Below are positions 55,243-64,000 of a stretch of 64,000 nucleotides of DNA, piece after piece. The notes beneath the pieces were generated by a model. It ran no database searches and was not told where the DNA came from. It worked only from the letters and a program-made list of their open reading frames with translations. The DNA lies in the NCBI GenBank assembly GCA_963772225.1, contig CAVYWD010000002.1, positions 992,001 to 1,056,000 on the forward strand, in the 5' to 3' direction. The translations under genes were made by a program, and so were the position numbers. Source of the stretch: CAVYWD01 sp963772225 (GTDB taxonomy: Bacteria; Myxococcota; Myxococcia; Myxococcales; UBA5297). Every line of letters begins with the position of its first letter. Position 1 is the first letter of the stretch.

Positions 55243-55460
55243 AGAGACCGGGTTCGGGACCGGGACCGGCTTCTGAGGATCGGGGACGGGGACGGCGCTC
55301 GGGAACTCGGGAGCGGGCCACGGCTCAACACCCGTGGTCCGAGAGGCCGTGCATCGTAATCCGTGGCCCGCCCCCGTGAACGAACCCGTGAACGAACCCG
55401 AACCCGAATCCCGTGCCCGGTTCCGTCCCCGAACCCGTCCCCGGTCCCGAACCCGAATGC
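55243..55460. repeat. Nested palindromic, low-complexity intergenic region
   Basis: The 389-base gap 55151-55539 holds no gene. Within it, CGGGTTCGGGACCGGGA (55249-55265) pairs with the stretch near 55440-55456, GGGGACGGGGACGG with CCGTCCCCGAACCCGTCCCC, and CGGGCCACGG (about 55313) with CCGTGGCCCG (about 55362) perfectly. The right half also has repeated GAACCC/CGAACC hexamers (GTGAACGAACCC twice). The DNA could fold into one long cruciform. Short frames here (rich in Arg/Gly/Ser) are repeat translations. Confidence 0.7.
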
Positions 55461-55539
55461 CCGGCCGCAATCCGACGCCACAGGGGCAATGCTCCCTCAG
55501 GCCGCGGATAATCTCGGGCGAAACCGTGCTCTCGACGCC

Positions 55540-58905
<3,366 letters not shown>

Positions 58906-58997
58906 GGCGAGAGTCCCAAAGGCCGGTACCCCCGGCTCGGATTCAAGCCTGCCACCCTTCCAGGGCTTTTGCGAGATCGCCGCCCTCGCGGGGTGGG

Positions 58998-59960
58998 TCA
59001 CACGCCCGAGTCGGAGCCGGGCGCGAGCGAGGTGTCGACAATGGGCTCGGTCGACAGGACGACCTCGGCCAGTGGGGCCGGCAGCTCGGGCTCAGGCAAA
59101 GCGCCGCGGTCGCCGGCATCGACCGCCGCCAGGGCGCCGAGTTGCACGGTCGTGAGCAGGGCTTTCAAGCCGCCGGCCAGAAGGCCGCTCGCCGCCCGGG
59201 CGCCCAGCGCCAAGCCCAGGAGCTGAGGTACCGCGCCGAAGGCGAAGGCGCCGCCCGCGCTCGCCGCCACGCTCAAGAGGCCGCCGAAGAACGCGAAGAG
59301 AGCGCCGAGGCCGACCAGCGTACCCAGCCGGCGACCCAGGAGCGCGAGCGCGCCGGAAAGGCTGAAGGTGGCCCCCGAATCCGCGGCGACGGCGCGGATG
59401 AGCCAGAGCGGCAGCAGCAGGGACACGAGCAGCCGCAAGACGATGGCCAAAGCGAGCGCCGCGCTCAGCGCGGCGGCCCCGGAGACCGCCAGAGGCCCCG
59501 AGGGCTCCAGCGCGTGCGCCGCGACGAGCAAGGCCGAGCCGACGAGCGCCGCGTCGAAGAGCGTCACCGCAGTAGAGGTGATGGCCCACAGCGCCGCGGC
59601 TGGGACCGCCCGCTCGAGGCGCGAGGACGCGAGCGCCTGGCCGAACGAAAGGTTCTCGCCCGCCAGGCGCGCGGCGAAGAGGCGCGCTCCCGTCGCCGCG
59701 AAGAGGAGGCGCAGCGCCAGCGAGAGCAGAGCGGCCGTCGCCGCGGCGCCACCCAACGCGAGGAACGAGCCCCTCGAGTTGCCAACCCCTCCCTGGAGCG
59801 ACGAGTAGACGACCGCCGCCAGCGCGGCGCCGGCCGAGAGCGCCAGCACGTCGCCGCCGACCTCCGCGCCGAGCGCGAGGCCGACCACGCCCGGGGCCCG
59901 CCGGGCCAGGCCGATTCCGCGCCGAAGAGCTTCGCTGAAAGAGACGTCGCGCGCGCCCAC
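58998..59960 (-). CDS. Polytopic membrane protein of unknown function
   Basis: A 320-residue protein with about six hydrophobic segments rich in Ala/Gly/Leu (GVVGLALGAEVGGDVLALSA, AVSGAAALSAALALAIVLRL, LVGLGALFAFFGGLLSVAAS). The N-terminus (FSEALRRGIGLARRAPG) and layout resemble DUF975-like or glycerophosphoryl-diesterase-type membrane domains, but no motif fixes a family. A short acidic tail ends the protein. It is upstream of the large hybrid sensor on the same strand. Confidence 0.68.
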   Translation of the reverse strand: MGARDVSFSEALRRGIGLARRAPGVVGLALGAEVGGDVLALSAGAALAAVVYSSLQGGVGNSRGSFLALGGAAATAALLSLALRLLFAATGARLFAARLAGENLSFGQALASSRLERAVPAAALWAITSTAVTLFDAALVGSALLVAAHALEPSGPLAVSGAAALSAALALAIVLRLLVSLLLPLWLIRAVAADSGATFSLSGALALLGRRLGTLVGLGALFAFFGGLLSVAASAGGAFAFGAVPQLLGLALGARAASGLLAGGLKALLTTVQLGALAAVDAGDRGALPEPELPAPLAEVVLSTEPIVDTSLAPGSDSGV

Positions 59961-60017
59961 AGCCGAAGATGTGTCACATCCGAGCTCGGCTGCCTAGAAC
60001 GACCTCTGCCCCATCGC

Positions 60018-60065
60018 CTCCTCCCCGCGAGCGGCCGCAAGCGGGGAAAGGGTTGGGGGGTGAGG
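60018..60065. repeat. REP-like hairpin upstream of lexA
   Basis: TCCCCGC pairs with GCGGGGA around GAGCGGCCGCAA, followed by AAGGGTTGGGGGGTGAGG. The core GAGCGGCCGCAAGCG (60029-60043) recurs exactly at 52208-52222. Confidence 0.5.
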
Positions 60066-60139
60066 AACTTGAGCGCGCCAAAGGCTCCCAGCGCGGGCTC
60101 CGGCGCCCAGCGCACTTCACCCGAACGCCCTTTGCCCCG

Positions 60140-60168
60140 TTGCGCTACACGCGCGTTCAGTCTAATCT
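60140..60168 (+). promoter_or_regulatory. lexA promoter with overlapping LexA operator
   Basis: TTGCGC (60140-60145) and TAATCT (60163-60168) are 17 bases apart. In the spacer, CTACACGCGCGTTCAGT (60145-60161) fits the consensus reported for Myxococcus xanthus LexA, CTRHAMRYBYGTTCAGS, at 16 of 17 positions (the last is T). A bound LexA would cover the promoter, giving autoregulation. GGGAGG lies 7 bases before the lexA ATG. Confidence 0.75.
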
Positions 60169-60187
60169 CCGCGCGGGAGGTGCCTCG

Positions 60188-60856
60188 ATGGAGACACTGA
60201 CGGATCGGCAAAAGGAAGTGCTCCGCTTCATCGCCGCCAGGACCGAGCAGCGGGGGTTCCCTCCCACCATCCGGGAGATCGGCGAAGAGTTCAGCATCCG
60301 CAGCACCAACGGGGTGAATGATCACCTCAAAGCGCTCGAGCGAAAAGGCTACCTGAGCCGAGGCGAGCAGAAGAGCCGCGCCCTGGTGCCGACCGCGTCG
60401 GGGCGCCAGCTCCTCGGGCTCTCCAGCTCCAGGGCAAACGACGGGACGGTAGAGGTGCCAGTGATCGGCCGGGTCGCCGCCGGCGCGCCGCTTTTGGCCG
60501 AGGAGAACCGGGAAGAGCCGGTCCGAATCGACGGCGCGTTGCTGCCCGCCGGCGGCGCGGCCCGAGACGTCTTTGCCCTGCGAATCAAGGGCGACAGCAT
60601 GACAGGCGACGGGATCTTCGACGGCGACCTCGTCTTCGTGCGCCGCCAGAGCGCGGCGCGCCCCGGGGAGATCGTGGTGGCGCTCATCGAAAGCGAGGCG
60701 ACGTGCAAGCGGTACTTCCCGGAGGGCGAGCGGATTCGCCTGGAGCCGTCCAACCCGCGCCTCTCGCCCATCTACGTCTCTGGGCACGACCACCGCGAGT
60801 TCGCCATCCTGGGGGTCGTGGTGGGCGTCTACCGAAGAATCGGCCCGCGCGCCTAA
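60188..60856 (+). CDS. lexA: LexA repressor
   Basis: SOS repressor of 222 residues. N-terminal winged helix: TDRQKEVLRFIAARTEQRGF, PPTIREIGEEFSIRSTNGVN. Cleavage site Ala98-Gly99 in GRVAAGAPLLAEE; catalytic Ser137 in LRIKGDSMTGDGIFDGD and Lys174 in IESEATCKRYFPEG. The recognition helix SIRSTNGVNDHLKALERKG resembles the myxobacterial type, in keeping with the operator found upstream. ATG 60188. Confidence 0.97.
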   Translation: METLTDRQKEVLRFIAARTEQRGFPPTIREIGEEFSIRSTNGVNDHLKALERKGYLSRGEQKSRALVPTASGRQLLGLSSSRANDGTVEVPVIGRVAAGAPLLAEENREEPVRIDGALLPAGGAARDVFALRIKGDSMTGDGIFDGDLVFVRRQSAARPGEIVVALIESEATCKRYFPEGERIRLEPSNPRLSPIYVSGHDHREFAILGVVVGVYRRIGPRA

Positions 60857-60874
60857 GTCGCGCCGGCGCCTCTC

Positions 60875-61621
60875 TCACTTGCCGCTCGGCCGGAACTCTT
60901 TGAGCGCACGGGAGGGCGCCTTGGGCCCCTGGAAGTCGCTCAGCTCGCGCCCCGCGGTGGCGGCGGCCCCGATGGCTTTGCGCAGCGCGGGCGAGCGGAC
61001 CGAAAAGGCCCTCAGCCGCATCTCCCCGTCTTGGCGGACCAGCGTCAGGCTCGCCGTCGCCGGAGCGCCCTTGGTGAACTTGAGCGCGTATTCCGCTTCA
61101 ATCGCCTCGGCGCTCTCTTCCCAGCGAAAGGAATAGGAGACCCGTTCGCCCAGGCCCTGGAACTCGCCCAGCGCCTCGGTGAGCGCTCGCCCGAGCTCGG
61201 CGCCGCGCCCGCGGTCCATCGCGGGCCGCAGGCCGCTCGCCATGACCTGCGAGGCCTCCATCGGCCTTTCGGCGCACACGTTCGCGAGCAGGGTCGTGGC
61301 CGCGCGAGGGACCTGGTCGAGGTCCTCCCGGTACCGCTGGTATGCCAGGCCGCCCAGCGCGAGCTGCGAGATGCCCAGGACGATTCCAAGCCAGGCCATG
61401 GCCTTGCCGGCCAACGCGCCGCCGCTCGCGGCGATCTGCCGCAGGCCGACGACCCCCAGCGCGATGCCCAAGAGGCCGCCGAGCCCCATGGGGCAGAGGC
61501 AGGCGAAGAGGCCGGCGGCGACCGCGGCCCGGCTGGTCGTCCGCCCCGGGGCCGGAGCCCGCGAGGTCGGCGCTCCGGAGTCCCAGGGGTTGCGGCCCGG
61601 CCGGCTCGGGGTGCGGCTCAT
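60875..61621 (-). CDS. DUF4190-domain membrane protein
   Basis: A 248-residue protein. Residues about 30-90 are a DUF4190-like pair of helices (AAVAAGLFACLCPMGLGGLL, GIALGVVGLRQIAASGGALA, MAWLGIVLGISQLALGGLAY). The C-terminal 150 residues form a soluble domain (EEALKFTKGAPATASLTLV type strands) of unknown role. Convergent with lexA (18-base gap). Confidence 0.8.
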   Translation of the reverse strand: MSRTPSRPGRNPWDSGAPTSRAPAPGRTTSRAAVAAGLFACLCPMGLGGLLGIALGVVGLRQIAASGGALAGKAMAWLGIVLGISQLALGGLAYQRYREDLDQVPRAATTLLANVCAERPMEASQVMASGLRPAMDRGRGAELGRALTEALGEFQGLGERVSYSFRWEESAEAIEAEYALKFTKGAPATASLTLVRQDGEMRLRAFSVRSPALRKAIGAAATAGRELSDFQGPKAPSRALKEFRPSGK

Positions 61622-61642
61622 CGTCGAATCCCCTCTCTAAAG

Positions 61643-62023
61643 TCACGGGAGCTTCAGCAGATCTTTCACGGCCTCGATGACGGTGTGCGCCCTCAGCGGC
61701 TTGGTCAGGTAGACGTTGGCCCCCAACGCGAGCGCGCGCTGGCGGTCGGCCAAAGACGCCTCGGTGGTAATCACCACCAGCGGCGTCTCGCGGTTGAGAG
61801 TCCCCGGCCCTCGGACCTGCCCGATGAGCTTAAGGCCGTCCATGAGCGGCATGTTGATGTCGGTGAGAATGACGTCGAAGCGCTCCACTCTGACGCGCTT
61901 CAAGGCCTCGAGGCCATTCTCAGCCTCGGCGCAGGTGAGCTCCGGGATGCGCTGCAAGGCCAGAGCGATGCTCTTGCGCATGGCGCTCGAGTCGTCGACG
62001 ATCAGCGCTCTGAGCTGCCCCAC
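61643..62023 (-). CDS. cheY: CheY-like response regulator
   Basis: A 126-residue receiver domain. RALIVDDSSAMRKSIALAL opens it; Asp55 is in DVILTDINMPLMDGLKLI; VVITTEAS and the lysine in YLTKPLRAHTV complete the site. DSSAMR and the cheB-cheR neighbours support a chemotaxis role. 71 bases after cheB on the same strand. Confidence 0.92.
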   Translation of the reverse strand: MGQLRALIVDDSSAMRKSIALALQRIPELTCAEAENGLEALKRVRVERFDVILTDINMPLMDGLKLIGQVRGPGTLNRETPLVVITTEASLADRQRALALGANVYLTKPLRAHTVIEAVKDLLKLP

Positions 62024-62094
62024 CGGATCCTCCGACGCGTGGCGTGCTCGATTCGATTTACCACGAGCCGGCCTTTCGCGAACCTTTTCGGCTT

Positions 62095-63102
62095 TCAGGT
62101 CCCGTTGCGGGCGAAGTCGATGATCGCCGCGGCGATGGCCTGCAACGGGAGCACGCGCTCGGCGGCGCCCGCGTCGATGGCCTCCTTGGGCATCCCGAAG
62201 ATCACCGCGCTCTCCTCGGACTCGGCGATGGTCCGCGCCCCTTGCCTGCGCAGCGCGCCGAGGCCGGCGCAGCCGTCATTGCCCATGCCGGTCAGCAGCA
62301 CGCCCAGCACCCGCGGGCCCAGGAGCCTTGCGGCGCTCTCGAAGAGCGCGTCGACCGACGGCACGTACTTCTCGCCCGGCCCCGGCAGCAAGAGCGTGGC
62401 CACGGGCGCCGACGGCGGCCCCACGAGCCGCAGCTGCCGGCCGCCCGGGGCCACCAGCGCGCGGCCCGCTGAGAGAGCGTCGCCGTCCTGCGCCTCGCGG
62501 ACCTCGAACGCGGAGATCTTGTCGAGCCGCTCGGCGAAGGCGCGGGTGAAACGCGCCGGCATGTGCTGCGCCATGGCAATGGACAGCGGCAGGTCGCCCG
62601 GCAGCGAGCAGAGCAACCGCTGCAGCGCAGGCGGCCCGCCGGTCGATGCCCCGAGCAGGAGCACCTTGGGTTGCCCCGCCGGCCGAGGCACCTCCTTGCG
62701 CGCGAGGCGCACCGCCTCCACTTTCGCGAGCAGCTCCTCGCGGACCGCCCGCGCCTCCGCAGAGAACTGCCTCACGGGCTTGGCCAGGAAGTCGAACGCC
62801 CCGAGCTCCATCGCGCGGAAGACGTCCCCGTCGCGAGCGTAGCCGGACATGACGATCACCGGGATCTGCGCCCGCGCCGTCAGGAGCCGAAGGAACGTGA
62901 AGCCGTCCATCCGAGGCATCCGCAAGTCGAGGGTGATGACGTCGGGCCGAAGGGCCAGGGCGAGCTCGAGACCCTGCACACCGTCCTCCGCGGCGCCCAC
63001 CACGACCACGTCCTCCGAGCTCTGCAGCATGTCGCTGATGCCGCGGCGGTTGTACGCCGAGTCGTCGATCACCAGCGCCCGGATCTTTCCGCGCTTTCTC
63101 AC
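62095..63102 (-). CDS. cheB: CheB protein-glutamate methylesterase/deamidase
   Basis: 335 residues. Receiver domain with Asp59 (VITLDLRMPRMDGFTF) and AKPVRQF lysine; linker; esterase domain with catalytic Ser153 (LLLGASTGGPPAL), His180 (AMAQHMPARFTRAFAERLD) and Asp276 (LLTGMGNDGCAGL). It removes methyl groups from chemoreceptors. Its start lies at the cheR stop, so the two are coupled. Confidence 0.97.
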   Translation of the reverse strand: MRKRGKIRALVIDDSAYNRRGISDMLQSSEDVVVVGAAEDGVQGLELALALRPDVITLDLRMPRMDGFTFLRLLTARAQIPVIVMSGYARDGDVFRAMELGAFDFLAKPVRQFSAEARAVREELLAKVEAVRLARKEVPRPAGQPKVLLLGASTGGPPALQRLLCSLPGDLPLSIAMAQHMPARFTRAFAERLDKISAFEVREAQDGDALSAGRALVAPGGRQLRLVGPPSAPVATLLLPGPGEKYVPSVDALFESAARLLGPRVLGVLLTGMGNDGCAGLGALRRQGARTIAESEESAVIFGMPKEAIDAGAAERVLPLQAIAAAIIDFARNGT

Positions 63103-63964
63103 CTAAGGCCCCCAGGCCCGCGGCTTGCGGTAAATGAGGTCGTGCGTCAGGTGCACGAGCTCGAAGTCGGCGGTGAGATGGATGAGGTTCTCGGAGTGCC
63201 CGAGCAGGAGGTAGCCGCCTTCGCAGAGCCGCTCCCAGAGCCCCTTGAGCGCCCGGCGGCGCGCCGCCGCGTCGAAGTAGATCATCACGTTGCGGCAGAA
63301 GGCCACGTCCACGCGCCCGCGCTGCGCGGCGGCAGGCTCCTCCAGGAGGTTGAGCTGGCCGAAGCTCACCCGCTCCCGCACCTCGTCGCGCACCGCGAGT
63401 CGGTCCCCGTCTTCGCGAAAATAGCGCGAGACCATGGAGGGCGGCGCCTCCCTCAGCGCGCTCCTCGTGTAGCTCGCCCGCCGCGCCGACTCGAGCGCCC
63501 TCCGCGAGAGGTCGGTGCCCAGCACCTCCAGGTCCCACCCCTCGAAGCGGCCGCTGTCCAAGAGGAGCATGGCCACGGTGTAGGCCTCCTCCCCGGTCGA
63601 GCAGCCGGCCGACCAGAATCCGCAGCCGCCGCGAGCGCGCTTTCTCGCGCGCGAGCATCGGCAGCAGCTCCTCGCAGAAAGCGCGCAGCTGCAGCGGCTC
63701 GCGGAAGAAGTAGGTCTCGTTCGTGGTCAGCGCCTCGGCCGCCGCCTCCAGCTCGGCTCCGCCGTCCGCGCCGAAGCGCAGGAGCCGGTAGTAGGCGGTG
63801 AAGTCGGCGGCCCCCGCCGCCTTGAGCCGGGGCGCGAGCCGGCGCACCACCAGCGCGCGCGACTCCGGCCTCATCACCAGCCCGCAATGCCGGCTGACGA
63901 GCTCTCCGATGAGGCGGAACTCCTCCGCCGACATCGCCGGGTCGCCTTCGCCGAACGGCGGCAT
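63103..63964 (-). CDS. cheR: CheR chemoreceptor methyltransferase (one-base frameshift)
   Basis: Methylates receptor glutamates. The N-terminal domain (FRLIGELVSRHCGLVM, TTNETYFFREPLQLRAF) and the SAM domain are in different frames. At about 63613 the reading RILVGRLLDRG becomes the family motif SAGCSTGEEAYTVAMLLLD if one C (plus strand) is removed. After it: VLGTDLSRRALESAR, FGQLNLLEEP, FCRNVMIYFD and LLGHSENLIHL. The length, 862 bases, is one over a multiple of three. ATG 63964 follows GAGAGG; ATG 63934 is possible. Confidence 0.93.
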
Positions 63965-64000
63965 CGCGCCTCTCGAGGACACTATTCCTCGCCCGGCCCT

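Noticed and set aside
55210..55470. 86-residue Arg/Gly/Ser-rich protein
   Set aside because: It is a translation of the palindromic hexamer repeats, with no ribosome site.

Overview
The window is GC-rich (roughly 70 percent by eye) bacterial chromosome, best explained as a member of the Myxococcota. The evidence is a CdnL/CarD regulator, many TPR/PEGA/FHA and hybrid two-component proteins, very C-rich lipoproteins, and a sequence upstream of lexA that fits the published Myxococcus xanthus LexA-binding consensus at 16 of 17 positions. I see no rRNA, tRNA, CRISPR array, transposase, integrase or phage gene. The genus cannot be fixed from sequence reading alone.

Layout, left to right. 1-2700: a partial U32 peptidase and a group III-like 6-phosphofructokinase. 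2914-8432: a polyphosphate block (Ppx/GppA-HD phosphatase, polyphosphate kinase, CHAD protein, SixA phosphatase). 8483-8654: a long palindromic element of unknown type, followed by a MazG-like pyrophosphohydrolase. 9052-13255: a probable pseudokinase with PEGA-like repeats, then pseB-pseC for nucleotide-sugar synthesis. 13450-16496: an in-frame RsmD-CoaD fusion, an unknown TIM-barrel-like protein and a cation efflux protein. 16643-25315: TPR lipoprotein, CdnL, ComEC, a CBM9-like lipoprotein, an FHA protein and a TPR protein carrying a hexanucleotide repeat. 25365-30232: purA and an AddA-like helicase. 41665-44808: the AddB-like partner.

The 11 kb between addB and addA (both on the minus strand, normally adjacent) is the accessory part of the window. 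It holds an arsenic operon (arsR-acr3-arsC, ArsP-like permease, thioredoxin) surrounded by broken genes (arsM, a thioredoxin, ccdA, a beta-helix fragment, a TonB-C-like gene with an internal stop, a histidine kinase tail) and a small signalling and envelope block. Two degenerate copies of the addB 3' end lie in it, in the same orientation as addB, which looks like repeated insertion at the end of addB.

45110-52177: small lipoproteins, a PAP2 phosphatase, guaA, guaB (one-base frameshift), and a DedA protein. 52284-59960: a FecR-domain protein, a membrane histidine kinase, a nested palindromic low-complexity region, a very large hybrid sensor (REC-GAF-PAS-kinase-REC-REC-GGDEF-like) and a membrane protein. 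60145-60856: lexA with its own operator. 60875-63964: DUF4190 protein, CheY-like regulator, CheB and CheR, the edge of a chemosensory cluster.

Four genes that look intact otherwise (guaB, cheR, the pseudokinase and a TPR protein) carry single frameshifts. Because guaB and cheR each become normal by removing one base, sequencing or assembly error is the likeliest cause, and every frameshift-based claim here should be read with that in mind.
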